Positions 29,742 to 38,515 of a stretch of DNA of 64,000 nt are shown piece after piece; position 1 is the first letter of the stretch; the number at the start of each line of letters is the position of its first letter. The DNA comes from Varibaculum cambriense (GTDB taxonomy: Bacteria; Actinomycetota; Actinomycetes; Actinomycetales; Actinomycetaceae), in NCBI RefSeq assembly GCF_002848005.1, contig NZ_PKHX01000006.1, positions 89,229 through 153,228 on the forward strand, in the 5' to 3' direction. The notes below the pieces were generated by a model. The model did not search any database. It was not told the DNA's origin and saw only the letters and a program-made list of their open reading frames with translations. Both the position numbers and the translations under genes were made by a program.

Positions 29742-29812
29742 TAGCTGAAAGTTTCAGGAAATCCCCATATCTCCCGGTCATCGCCACTCGTCATTAACCC
29801 ATCAATCAGCTT

Positions 29813-30526
29813 TTAGCTCTCTTTAAATGCGCGATGAATCGCCACTGTTCCTAAGGTGAGATTGCGGTAGGAGACCTCACCCCAGCCATTTTCCTGGATT
29901 AGGTGCCCCAAAGTCTTTTGATCTGGCCAATCCAAAATGGAATCAAACAGATAGGTATAGGCATCCGAATCAGAAGAGACCAGGCGTCCGGCGGTGGGCA
30001 ATACGTTGCGCATATACAGCTCATAGAGCCGGGCAATCAGGGGGGAGGGCGGAGTTGAGAACTCCATAATCGCCAACTTGCCTCCCGGCTTAGTTACTCG
30101 CGCCAGTTCACGCAACGCCTTTGCCGGATCGTGCATATTTCTAAACCCGAAGGAACAGGTAACGGTGTCGAATGACTGCTCCGCGAAAGGTAGGTCGTGG
30201 GCGTCACCGACCACGAAGTTAAGTTCGCGATGCCGTTTTTTTCCTTCCGCAACCATGCCTGCCGAAAAATCGCAGCAGGTAACTTCGGCTCCTGCCCGGT
30301 GAAACCCCAGGGAAGAGGTGCCGGTGCCAGCGGCGATGTCTAGGATCTTTTGCCCCGGACGGGGAGCCACCACCTGTTGTAGGCAACGCCGCCAAATCCG
30401 GTGCTGCCCGAAAGTCATCACATCATTAGTCAAGTCATAACGGGCGGCCACCTGGTCAAACATTCCCGAAACTTCTTCCGGTTGCTTATCTAAACCAGCG
30501 GCTGCCGGCGGATTTTTTTCGCTCAA
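29813..30526 (-). CDS. menG: Demethylmenaquinone methyltransferase
   Basis: 237 residues, UbiE/MenG family. SAM-binding motif I is ILDIAAGTGTSSLGF; family signatures DVMTFGQHRIWR and CSFGFRNMHDPAKALRELARVTKPGG are complete. It methylates demethylmenaquinone, the last step of menaquinone synthesis. It follows the HAD phosphatase gene by 35 bases, so the two may be co-transcribed. Confidence 0.95.
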   Translation of the reverse strand: MSEKNPPAAAGLDKQPEEVSGMFDQVAARYDLTNDVMTFGQHRIWRRCLQQVVAPRPGQKILDIAAGTGTSSLGFHRAGAEVTCCDFSAGMVAEGKKRHRELNFVVGDAHDLPFAEQSFDTVTCSFGFRNMHDPAKALRELARVTKPGGKLAIMEFSTPPSPLIARLYELYMRNVLPTAGRLVSSDSDAYTYLFDSILDWPDQKTLGHLIQENGWGEVSYRNLTLGTVAIHRAFKES

Positions 30527-30561
30527 AACGGCTCCTTCTAAGTAGGCATTTGCCAGGTTAC

Positions 30562-31317
30562 TCAGAAACGGTGCCCCAATCCAACCAGGTTAAAACCGCG
30601 CCGCCTGGCCTTGGCTTTTTGCAGGGCTTTACTAATCCGGGAGCGACGCCGAAAATCAATCACCGGCCACCCGCGTTGCAAGGCGCGCACCCGCAACCAA
30701 ATATCGGGATTGATCGCCGAAGGTTTACCAACCAAGGTTAGCAGCGGCATATCGTTATCGGAATCCGAGTAAGCAAAGCAGGATGCCAGGTCGTAGCCCC
30801 GCTCGGCCGCCAGCGCCACTACCCGATCCCGCTTGCCTTGGGCGTGCATAAGTTCGGAGGCTAAACGCGCCTCGTAAATCCCGTCTTTCACCGCAACTTT
30901 AGTGCCGATGCCTCCGGTTATTCCCAAGCGCTCCGCCAGCATTTGCGGAAGTTCCGAGGGCGCGGCGGAGATCAACCAAATATCATGCCCGGCTGCTTGA
31001 TGGCGTTTGATCAGTCCTTGCGCCTGCGGGAAAAGTTTTTCCTCTAACAAGTCGCACACCCGCTGCGAGATCGCCATAATCTCTTGGCAAGAATGTCCGG
31101 CCATCACCTGCAAAGCCCGCATTTTTACCTGCTCGATGCGCTTTTGATCCTCTCCCAGTACCACGTAGAGGAAGGCATGGCGCGCAGCGAAAAACAGGTC
31201 GTTAATCCCAAAAAATCCGTGTCGAAAAAGTTCCCGCGTGAGTATCCAGGAACTAGCTCCCCGAATTACGGTTTCATCAAGATCGAAGAAGGCTGCTACC
31301 TTCGGTTCTCCGCTCAC
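30562..31317 (-). CDS. HAD-IB family hydrolase
   Basis: 251 residues. Motif I is FFDLDETVIRG (nucleophile Asp16, acid/base Asp18), motif II is WLISAAPSE, motif III AYSDSDNDMPLL. It belongs to the HAD-IB group that includes SerB and CicA-like phosphatases. The cap sits between motifs I and II. Actinobacterial homologues often act on lipid or sugar phosphates, but the substrate is not evident. It is upstream of menG and divergent from the histidine phosphatase. Confidence 0.88.
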   Translation of the reverse strand: MSGEPKVAAFFDLDETVIRGASSWILTRELFRHGFFGINDLFFAARHAFLYVVLGEDQKRIEQVKMRALQVMAGHSCQEIMAISQRVCDLLEEKLFPQAQGLIKRHQAAGHDIWLISAAPSELPQMLAERLGITGGIGTKVAVKDGIYEARLASELMHAQGKRDRVVALAAERGYDLASCFAYSDSDNDMPLLTLVGKPSAINPDIWLRVRALQRGWPVIDFRRRSRISKALQKAKARRRGFNLVGLGHRF

Positions 31318-31389
31318 ACCTCTAGCCTAACGGTCTAGCTAGGTTTTGCGCACGCCGGTTAGTAAAAACGGTTTGCTAGGGTGGAGGCT

Positions 31390-32109
31390 ATGCAGAACCT
31401 AACCACTATTCACCTGATGCGCCACGGGGAAGTTGATAACCCGGATGGGGTCTTATATGGGCGTCTTCCCGGCTATCACCTAACCGATCTCGGCAAGAAA
31501 ATGGCGCAGATGAGCGCAGAATATCTCTTGGAAAAGGGTGCCTATTTAGAGGCCATCGTTTCCTCTCCTCTAGAGCGCGCGGTAGAGTCTGCAACTCCGG
31601 CTTCCGAGCTGTTCGATTTACCTATTCACACTGACAAGCGACTTTTAGAGTCGATGAATATGTTTGAGGGCGAAGTGGTTAACGGTAATCGCGCCGCCCT
31701 GTTTCACCCGCGAAACTGGCCGCGTTACCGCAATGTTTTCCGTCCTTCCTGGTGCGAGCCCTATGCAGTCCAAGCCAGCCGGGTTACCGAGGCGGTGCGT
31801 TCTGCTCTCCACCTGCCGATTACTGATCCTTCCCGCCTGGGGCGCTCCGCCGATGGCGCTACGATTCGCGAAATTTTAGTGGTGTCTCACCAACTGCCTA
31901 TCTGGTCTTTCCGCCTGTTTGTGGAAGGGCGCCCGCTAGCGCATATTCCTACCCGACGGCAATGCGCTTTAGCTTCCCTAACTTCTCTTACTTTCTTAGG
32001 GGACACCCTAATTAGTTTGGATTATTGCGAACCGGCGGCTCCGCTCCTAGCTCAGGCTTCCGATATGGTGCCGGGGACTTCCGCCGCCGCTTTAAATCAA
32101 GGACAATAA
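31390..32109 (+). CDS. Histidine phosphatase (phosphoglycerate mutase) family protein
   Basis: 239 residues from ATG 31390; GTG 31381 is an in-frame alternative. GGTGGAGG lies just before the ATG. The catalytic motif is LMRHGEVDNPDG (phosphohistidine), with R63-type arginine in SSPLERAVESATP and a second histidine in VVSHQLPIW. The member family covers mutases and phosphatases; substrate unknown. It stands alone on the plus strand among leftward genes. Confidence 0.9.
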   Translation: MQNLTTIHLMRHGEVDNPDGVLYGRLPGYHLTDLGKKMAQMSAEYLLEKGAYLEAIVSSPLERAVESATPASELFDLPIHTDKRLLESMNMFEGEVVNGNRAALFHPRNWPRYRNVFRPSWCEPYAVQASRVTEAVRSALHLPITDPSRLGRSADGATIREILVVSHQLPIWSFRLFVEGRPLAHIPTRRQCALASLTSLTFLGDTLISLDYCEPAAPLLAQASDMVPGTSAAALNQGQ

Positions 32110-32191
32110 ACGCGCCCTCAGCGCAAAACACTCGGATTACTGATCTAAAAAGGCTGCCGTCAGCGAGGTTACCTTGAACGTGCGTAGCGCG

Positions 32192-32710
32192 TTAATCTTC
32201 AGCGGAAGGTTTTTCCGGAGGGTTCGCGTCCGGGTTTGCCTCGTCCTCGTCGCTGTCCTGTGCGGAAGAATCTTTCCCGCTGCCAGCAGCCTCCTGACCA
32301 TTGTCAGAATGCTGTTGATTTTTCGCGGCTCGCCGCAGCGCCTCTTCTTCGGCTTCCCGGGCCAGTTTTTCCCGCCGCATCTTCGCCTCTAAAGAGAACA
32401 GAAAATCGGGGTTGTCGTCGGGCGCCTCTGGTATCTCCGGTTCTTGCGAACGGGAACCCTGCCCGCCTCCTCGGAAAACCTCCAGCGGATTGCGGGGAAT
32501 CTCTATCCTGCCGTCAGCGCTTTCGGCTTTGCTCGCCCAAGAAATCACGATCCACGCTAGTGGCCCGAAAAGCGGTAACACAATAATAATTAACAGCCAA
32601 AATGCCCGCGGAAGGCGCCCGGGAAGATCCGATTTATCCGTGCGCAAGCAATCCACTAGCGCGTATACCGCTAGCAGAATCTGTACGAGGGCAATAACTA
32701 CCGCAGCCAT
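32192..32710 (-). CDS. PLDc_N-type small membrane protein with acidic tail
   Basis: 172 residues. Two helices with the PLDc_N signature (YALVDCLRTDKSDLPGRLPRAF-type segment followed by IIIVLPLFGPLAWI). A hydrophilic tail of about 100 residues is Glu/Asp/Ser-rich and partly helical (REKLAREAEEEALRRAAK). Function unknown. It lies beside menA. Read leftward, a small hairpin GCTGacggCAGC followed by CTTTTT lies about 35 bases past its stop and may end transcription. Confidence 0.75.
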   Translation of the reverse strand: MAAVVIALVQILLAVYALVDCLRTDKSDLPGRLPRAFWLLIIIVLPLFGPLAWIVISWASKAESADGRIEIPRNPLEVFRGGGQGSRSQEPEIPEAPDDNPDFLFSLEAKMRREKLAREAEEEALRRAAKNQQHSDNGQEAAGSGKDSSAQDSDEDEANPDANPPEKPSAED

Positions 32711-32746
32711 GTTCCCAGCCTAACAACTATAAATTTTTTGGTCTGT

Positions 32747-33637
32747 CTAAAGACCTTGGAAAGCCCACTGAACCGCTATAGCCAGCCCATACCCCAAGGT
32801 GATTTGCCCCACCTGTTTCAGGGTTTTTATCAGGGCTTTCCCGCGGGCGCCTTGCAGCACTTTCATCAGTGGCAAACTCACCCAAATCGCCAGGGCGAGG
32901 CCAAACACTAGCGCTTCCCAACGGACACTGAAGGATACTACCCCCAGTACCAACGCCGCATATAGATAGCAGGCAAACAGATAGCGCGAGCCTTTATCCC
33001 CTAACTTCACCGCTAGCGTATTTTTTCCGCTCTGGCGGTCTCCGGGAATATCGCGCAGATTATTGACCAGTAACAGGGCGCAAGAAAGCAGTCCGATACC
33101 ACTAGCCGCTGTCCAGGTGCGCCACGGCAACATCTGGGCATGTACCCAGATAGTTCCCTGCACCGCCAAAAGACCGAAAAAGGCAAACACCATCACTTCG
33201 GATATCCCTGGCAGATAGCCGTAAGGATGCTTTCCTCCGGTATAGAACCACGCCGCCAAGGCAGCCAGCACCCCTAGGCCAATCAAACCGTAGCTACCTG
33301 CCCAGACACAAAGGGCAATTCCACAAATACCTCCGAAGGCGTAGCAGCTCAAGGCCGCCAGCAGCACCGTACGGGGGGCGGCTAATCCTGCACCCGTCAG
33401 GCGTTGGGGACCCACCCGTTTCCCACTCGCATCGGTGCCGCGGATTCCATCGGAATAATCATTGGAAAAATTCACGCCTACCTGGAAGGATAGCGCCACT
33501 AACAGGGCTAATACTGATTTTCCTACCGAGGCGTGCCCCAGGCCAATCGCCCCGCCAATCCCCATAATCACCGGCGCCAGAGAGGCGGGTAAAGTTTTCG
33601 GCCGGGCGGCTTCAATCCATTGTGAACCAGTTGCCAT
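32747..33637 (-). CDS. menA: 1,4-dihydroxy-2-naphthoate polyprenyltransferase
   Basis: 296 residues, about nine helices, UbiA family. The first aspartate motif is NFSNDYSDGIRGTD and the second NNLRDIPGDRQSGKNTLA, both characteristic of MenA. It joins the polyprenyl tail to dihydroxynaphthoate in the membrane. It follows menE by 82 bases on the same strand. Partners in the window are the polyprenyl synthase (10853-11863), menG and menJ; menB, C, D, F and H are not here. Confidence 0.96.
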   Translation of the reverse strand: MATGSQWIEAARPKTLPASLAPVIMGIGGAIGLGHASVGKSVLALLVALSFQVGVNFSNDYSDGIRGTDASGKRVGPQRLTGAGLAAPRTVLLAALSCYAFGGICGIALCVWAGSYGLIGLGVLAALAAWFYTGGKHPYGYLPGISEVMVFAFFGLLAVQGTIWVHAQMLPWRTWTAASGIGLLSCALLLVNNLRDIPGDRQSGKNTLAVKLGDKGSRYLFACYLYAALVLGVVSFSVRWEALVFGLALAIWVSLPLMKVLQGARGKALIKTLKQVGQITLGYGLAIAVQWAFQGL

Positions 33638-33719
33638 TACGGCGCAGAGTCCTTTCTATTCGCTATTAATAAACGCTTTTCTAGTTTTTCCAGTAACCAA
33701 ATACTTTGAAACCGTCAGA

Positions 33720-35447
33720 CTATCTAATCCAGGCTTCCCCAGCGGCTACTCGCCGCATAGCCAGTTGCCGGCAGGCACCGCGATCAACTTTCCCTTGCAG
33801 ATCGGTAGGGATTTCATCTACGAGGACGAGGGCGCGGGGGGCGTGCGCCCGATCCAGTTGTCCGGTAACCAGAGACCGCACCAGCATCGCCAAATCGGTG
33901 GACGGTTCGGATTCATCTTCGGTAGGAACCGTGGCGCTATGAGGACGATCCCCCGCTTCGGGGCGGTTACGGCTCCCCGTGATCTCCGTTGCCGCGATTT
34001 CCATTTGTTCTAAATCGCCGTCTAGATCCTCCGGTAGAGATACTGGCTGCGCCGGTGAGGCATCCGGAGCCGGGAGGGCAATGTCGCCCTCTTCGCTAGG
34101 GTTAGCAGTTCCCCGCGCTACCTCATAGATTCCAGCCGGCAGTTCCCCGGTTTCGGCGGCGGCCACCACATCCACTTTGGCGCCGCGAATCTTCGCCGCC
34201 ATCGCGGCCATCGCGGCTTCCAAGGGAGTTAGCTGCGGTTCTGCTTCCTCTTCCGTAGGCAGCCCGGCAAGTTCCCGCACCCGCTCCGGATCAACTTTTA
34301 CCGGTTTTAACTGAGGAAATAGCGGCTTATCCTCGGTTTTGACCTCCAGGTTATGCCGGGGGTTAAGCAGCTCCTCGGCAACATCGGGTGCCGGCTTAAT
34401 GACTGCAGTAACCAGAGACCCCCACTTGGGATCTGGCACCCCCACCACTACCACCTGCGCTACCTGCGGTAGATCCTGGATTACCCGTTCCACCAGGGAG
34501 GCTTGAATATGCACGCCCGCAGTGGCGATTACATCGCGCATTTTTCCGTCTACGACTAAACGCGGCCCGCGCATATGACCCGCGTCTTTGCTGCGCAGCC
34601 AACGCCGCCGTCCGCGTGATACCCATTCCACCTGTCCGGGTTCACCCAGATAACCGGCCATCATACAGATCCCAGATAGCCAAATCCGATCCCCGATAGT
34701 GGCCACGTGAACTCCGGCGACTGGTTTACCATCCAGCACGCACAGTCCGCACGATTCGGGGATTCCGTAACCGGGAATAATCTCAAGTCCGGCTTCTTTT
34801 GCGGCGCGCACCAAACGATCATGACTAGTCAAACCGGTAACTATCAGCATCGACACCTCGTTAAGGGCAGCGCGCTGGGCAGGAGGAATTTCCAGGAGCT
34901 CGGTGAGTTGCTCCTTAGTGATTTGCATATAGATGGGAGCCTGATCTTTTTCGCTGCGATCTTGTGCCCTTTCTACCGCCCGCACCATCTCGAGGGCGCT
35001 GGCCGGGGCGGTTTTAGCAGCGATTATGGGCGGAATATTTACCGCGATGGCTCGTGCCAGGGTCATAATGCCGTCAATCTCGGTGACCGGAGCGGTAAGA
35101 ATCCAGCGTCCTGGCCTCCCTACCGCGGAATTAACTGCTTCCGCCATAGTTTTGATGCTGAGTTGCGAGTAACAAATAACGGCGCCACCTGCTGGTGCCG
35201 GCAAGGCTAAGATCGCTGATTCTGGCACCTTCCGCTTGCGGGTTTCATAGTCCGCCAGTCCCCCGGGGCGACCTGCACCTTTGGGAAAGGGGAAAAGCAC
35301 CCCCGGTTTCTTCAGACGAGCGCGATTGAGATTGGGGGATAAGCCTTCGTCCCCTCCCATTTGTTTAGCTAGCGCGGAAAGCAAAGTGGAGACATCTGCC
35401 GAAGAATCAGCTATCGGCAGGTAATGAAAAGGAGAAAAGATTTCCAT
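33720..35447 (-). CDS. menE: Divergent AMP-binding acyl-CoA ligase, MenE-like, with large C-terminal insertion
   Basis: 575 residues. The adenylation core is recognisable by PGYGIPESCG (A5), WLRSKDAGHM (A7-like), DGKMRDVIATAGVHIQASLVE (A8-like) and VVVGVPDPKWG. The catalytic-lysine motif A10 is IPTDLQGKVDR (Lys553). Two oddities: the phosphate-binding TSG-type motif is degenerate near residues 85-100, and about 165 acidic, Pro/Ala-rich residues (roughly 355-520) separate the DPKWG and A10 motifs, which are normally some 60 apart. Position next to menA points to o-succinylbenzoyl-CoA synthetase. The symbol is tentative; another acyl-CoA ligase is possible. Confidence 0.72.
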   Translation of the reverse strand: MEIFSPFHYLPIADSSADVSTLLSALAKQMGGDEGLSPNLNRARLKKPGVLFPFPKGAGRPGGLADYETRKRKVPESAILALPAPAGGAVICYSQLSIKTMAEAVNSAVGRPGRWILTAPVTEIDGIMTLARAIAVNIPPIIAAKTAPASALEMVRAVERAQDRSEKDQAPIYMQITKEQLTELLEIPPAQRAALNEVSMLIVTGLTSHDRLVRAAKEAGLEIIPGYGIPESCGLCVLDGKPVAGVHVATIGDRIWLSGICMMAGYLGEPGQVEWVSRGRRRWLRSKDAGHMRGPRLVVDGKMRDVIATAGVHIQASLVERVIQDLPQVAQVVVVGVPDPKWGSLVTAVIKPAPDVAEELLNPRHNLEVKTEDKPLFPQLKPVKVDPERVRELAGLPTEEEAEPQLTPLEAAMAAMAAKIRGAKVDVVAAAETGELPAGIYEVARGTANPSEEGDIALPAPDASPAQPVSLPEDLDGDLEQMEIAATEITGSRNRPEAGDRPHSATVPTEDESEPSTDLAMLVRSLVTGQLDRAHAPRALVLVDEIPTDLQGKVDRGACRQLAMRRVAAGEAWIR

Positions 35448-35619
35448 CGCGACTTCCTGAAAGTTAAGTAATGTCGAATGCTATTCTAGCCTGTCATTAG
35501 CTTCGAGTTCTTAAAACTTCGTAACCCAAGATACGCATAAAGCTACAGCCTGTGGCATTTTATGACCTGTAGCACATAAAAAAGATTAGGCTTCTTCCAT
35601 CTTTTTGCTATACTTATAG

Positions 35620-35812
35620 GAGCCGGTCGCTCCGGCTATTTTAGGGGAACGTGTGTCAAGATAACCCCTAAACTACAACCTAGAGTCGGTTCCGCATTAG
35701 CGCAGGAGGGAGCGCGTGGAACCGACTCTAGGCATTTAAGCTCCCTTATCATTTAGCCGGGAGGCGTCCTATTGTCTTCCGATCAGGGTGCACTTGCTGC
35801 GAGGGCGCCTTT
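35620..35812. ncRNA. Candidate structured RNA, four consecutive hairpins, strand uncertain
   Basis: This lies in a 419-bp stretch (35448-35866) with no gene. In order: AGCCGG/CCGGCT (35621-35637); TTTAGGGG/CCCCTAAA (35640-35672); a 15-bp perfect stem CCTAGAGTCGGTTCC (35679-35693 with 35718-35732) whose apical part forms GCGC-AGGAGGGA-GCGC; and AGGCGTCCT/AGGGCGCCT (35762-35770 with 35802-35810, one G-U). On plus, TATACT at 35609-35614 is a good -10 just before the first hairpin. On minus the same stems would lie in the menE leader and expose an UCCCUCCU anti-Shine-Dalgarno loop. No known RNA family is recognised. Confidence 0.45.
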
Positions 35813-35866
35813 CGACACTAACTCACAGATCACGACAGTCGACCTATGGTCACTACTTAATCTGCG

Positions 35867-36712
35867 CTAATCCAGTAAGATCTCTGCTACTTGGGATAAT
35901 ACCTGGGAGGCGCCACCAGACACCCGCACGTCCGCAAGAGAATCAGCGGCAGTCGACCCGCGGTTGATCACCGCTACCTTGGCGCCGGTCCCCCACGCTT
36001 CCCGCAACACCCATAGTCCGGTCAGCACCGCCAGGGAGGTTCCTACTGCCAATACCACGTCGGCTTCTCGCGCCGCCGCGAAAGAACGATCCATCGCTTC
36101 ACCTGGCAAGGCTTCCCCGAAAAAGACGATTCCCGGTTTAATAATCCCACCGCAGCGCGGACAAGACAGCAGGTTAAACTGGCAAGCACGTGCGGCCTGC
36201 TCATCGGCTGCGGCTAGCACTGCCACGTTTTTGGGGTCGGGATCGTCTTTTACGTCCGGATTGAGCTTACGTAGCTCCTGGTCAATATGTTCGCGCGAAA
36301 ACACTGCTCCGCAGCCTAGGCATTGGACTTCTTCGAAAGTCCCGTGCAGCAGCTGCACATTCTTACAACCCGCTTTGCGGTCTAAGCCATCTACGTTTTG
36401 GGTGGCGATACAGTTAATCAGCCCCGCCTCCTCCAGACGCGCTAAAGCTTGATGCCCCGGGGTAGGCTGCAGCCGCGCTACCGTTTTCCAGGTTTCTTGA
36501 TTACGCCGCCACACCCATTTTTGCCAATAAAGCTCGCCTAAGAACTGATCCATATCGACAGTGGGCATCCCGGAAGAACCGGTGCCGCGATAATCGGGGA
36601 TTCCCGCATCGGTGGACATGCCGGCTCCCGCGACCACAATCGTTTTCTTCCCCGCCATCAAATCCGCTATAGCCTGGGCTCCCGCTTTTTCTTCCTCAAT
36701 GAACTCGCTCAC
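35867..36712 (-). CDS. Sirtuin NAD-dependent protein deacylase
   Basis: 281 residues. NAD-binding motif GAGMSTDAGIPDYRG, TQNVDGLDRKAG, catalytic His123 in LLHGTFEEV, and a zinc ribbon of C131, C134, C184 and C187. It removes acyl groups from lysine using NAD, giving nicotinamide and O-acyl-ADP-ribose, in the cytoplasm. Residues after the catalytic core (KPGIVFFGEALP) match bacterial CobB-like enzymes. It does not appear to be in an operon with menE, as 419 bp and a structured region separate them. Confidence 0.93.
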   Translation of the reverse strand: MSEFIEEEKAGAQAIADLMAGKKTIVVAGAGMSTDAGIPDYRGTGSSGMPTVDMDQFLGELYWQKWVWRRNQETWKTVARLQPTPGHQALARLEEAGLINCIATQNVDGLDRKAGCKNVQLLHGTFEEVQCLGCGAVFSREHIDQELRKLNPDVKDDPDPKNVAVLAAADEQAARACQFNLLSCPRCGGIIKPGIVFFGEALPGEAMDRSFAAAREADVVLAVGTSLAVLTGLWVLREAWGTGAKVAVINRGSTAADSLADVRVSGGASQVLSQVAEILLD

Positions 36713-36931
36713 GTTTTGCCTCCCGCCCTCAGATTACCCCGTTTAGAGGCAGATTACCGCGGATGCCACCAGCCTTAACAGGTCGCGCCCTTTCCCATAA
36801 TCCCCAAACTTTGCTGGTTAACTGGGGAAGTTTTAGCTATTGTCAATAGAAGTAACCTATTTGCCTGCTAACCCCGCTACAATTGGGGAAGGCAATTTAG
36901 ATGCCGTCTGCAAGAAAGGAAGGGCACCGCC

Positions 36932-37222
36932 GTGAGGCCAGTACATATTCTGATTCTGCTCCTGGTGTTAATCATTGTTTTTGGAGCCTCGAAACTGCCC
37001 GACATTGCCCGCAATATCGGCAAATCTGCGAAAGTTTTGAAGTCGGAACTTTCTGATCTCAGCGAAGATGACAATACCAAGCAGGTAGCGGCAGGAACTC
37101 AGAACCCGCAGATCCCGGCCACTCCTTCTTCTCAAGCAGCGACGGAAGGTAATGTCCAGACTTCCTCTCCGGAAGTAACTAGCGGACAGTCCGACACTGC
37201 GGATCCGCCGGAAACCAAATAG
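36932..37222 (+). CDS. tatA: Sec-independent translocase protein TatA
   Basis: 96 residues from GTG 36932, with AGGAAGGG upstream. One N-terminal helix (VHILILLLVLIIVFG) is followed by the FGASKLPDIARNIGKSAKVLK hinge and amphipathic helix, then an acidic/polar tail, the plan of TatA/TatE. With TatC 12 bases downstream it exports folded twin-arginine proteins. A TACAAT -10-like hexamer is at 36878-36883. No twin-arginine substrate was noticed in the window; NarG has only an RR-like vestige. Confidence 0.94.
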   Translation: MRPVHILILLLVLIIVFGASKLPDIARNIGKSAKVLKSELSDLSEDDNTKQVAAGTQNPQIPATPSSQAATEGNVQTSSPEVTSGQSDTADPPETK

Positions 37223-37234
37223 TTCCCTAACCCG

Positions 37235-38056
37235 ATGCCGGGACAAAAAAAGAACAACCCGCAAGCCCGCATGCGGGTAAGCGAACATCTGATAGAACTG
37301 CGCAAACGCCTGCTACTGGCGCTGGCAGGGATACTTGTAGCCTCGATTGGTGGCTGGTTCTTAGTTACTCCTACCTTGAACTGGATGCAAGCACCGCTGT
37401 TGGCCATTACCGAGCAAGCTCCGCAACTAAACTTTCAGACGATTGGCGCCGCCTTTGATATGCGGATTCAGATTTCGCTTTGGCTGGGAGTATTAATTTC
37501 CGCGCCCTGGTGGATTTTCCAAATTGGCGCCTTTATTGCTCCGGGTTTAAAACGCAAAGAAAAAATCTATATTGTCAGTTTTGGTTTAGTAGGGATTTTA
37601 CTGTTTAGCGGAGGGGCTCTCTCTGGGATATGGGTGATCCCCAAAGCAGTTTCTATCCTTAACTCTTTCACCCCCGACGGATCCTTAATGCTGCTACGGG
37701 CAGATTCCTATATCACTTTCTTTATGCGCCTGGTGCTGGCTTTTGGTCTTTCCTGCTTGGCGCCGGAAATCCTGGTGGCGCTGAACTTTATGGGAGTAAT
37801 GAAAGCAAAAACCATGCTGAAAGGCTGGCGGTGGGCAGTGGTACTAGCCGCGGTGTTTTCGGCGGTCGCCAATCCCCTCCCCACCGCCTGGCCAATGATT
37901 TTACAGATGTCGGTATTAATCGGGCTTTATCTGTTGGCAGTCGGAATCTCCGCTATCAATGACTGGATTAAATCCGGAGGTAGCCTGCGCTCTCGCTTCG
38001 GTAAGATTTTGCGAAAGCGGAAACATTCCGAGGCTTCCTCCGCTTCTGAGCAATAA
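37235..38056 (+). CDS. tatC: Sec-independent translocase protein TatC
   Basis: 273 residues, six helices. Signatures: MRVSEHLIELRKRLLLALAG at the N-terminal cytoplasmic part, and FALGVFLSCLAPE-like segment FMRLVLAFGLSCLAPEIL. It is the receptor for twin-arginine signals. Its C-terminal tail is short and basic. It is co-transcribed with tatA. The usual core begins at Met11, so a later start is possible. Confidence 0.95.
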   Translation: MPGQKKNNPQARMRVSEHLIELRKRLLLALAGILVASIGGWFLVTPTLNWMQAPLLAITEQAPQLNFQTIGAAFDMRIQISLWLGVLISAPWWIFQIGAFIAPGLKRKEKIYIVSFGLVGILLFSGGALSGIWVIPKAVSILNSFTPDGSLMLLRADSYITFFMRLVLAFGLSCLAPEILVALNFMGVMKAKTMLKGWRWAVVLAAVFSAVANPLPTAWPMILQMSVLIGLYLLAVGISAINDWIKSGGSLRSRFGKILRKRKHSEASSASEQ

Positions 38057-38200
38057 TAATTATTTGTTATCCGCCAGGATTCTCCTGACCTACGCCCTCG
38101 GGAAACAAAGCTCTCGCAAAGTATATCTTCCCTGGTATCGTTAATATTTGAGACGGAGGCGCGACCTTAATCCGGTCGCAGCATGTGAAAGGGGAATCTG

Positions 38201-38473
38201 ATGGCCGGGCACAACAAAAAAGACGACCCAGAAAAGATGGCACAGATGCATCGCTGGTTAGAACAGGTGCGTGCAAACCTGCAATTGGAGGACAATCCGC
38301 TGGAAGCGGTGGAATCTGAACTGCTATCCCTAATTGGAACGGTAGCGCATGGTCCTTCCCGTCCGGGAGCACCACTCACTGCCTTTCTTGCCGGATATCT
38401 TACTGGTCAGGGCGCTGACGCCAAGAAAACCATTTCCCAACTGCAAGAACTAGCCGATAACTGGCAAGACTAA
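38201..38473 (+). CDS. DUF6457 protein beside moaA
   Basis: 90 residues, soluble, mostly helical, matching the small DUF6457 type (LEQVRANLQLE ... GPSRPGAPLTAFLAGYLTGQGA). In several actinobacteria a copy of this domain is fused or adjacent to MobA or other molybdenum cofactor genes, which suggests a role in cofactor handling; the biochemistry is unknown. It starts at ATG 38201 with AAGGGG upstream and precedes moaA by 42 bases. The leader 38057-38200 holds a small hairpin GCGACC/GGTCGC (38161-38179). Confidence 0.8.
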   Translation: MAGHNKKDDPEKMAQMHRWLEQVRANLQLEDNPLEAVESELLSLIGTVAHGPSRPGAPLTAFLAGYLTGQGADAKKTISQLQELADNWQD

Positions 38474-38515
38474 CTACTTAGCATCTGTACACCAGGAATA
38501 GAGCCAGGAGGGGTA

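Noticed and set aside
35620..35812. tmRNA, SRP RNA or RNase P RNA
   Set aside because: No tRNA-like ends, no SRP domain IV loop pattern and no RNase P core motifs are visible.
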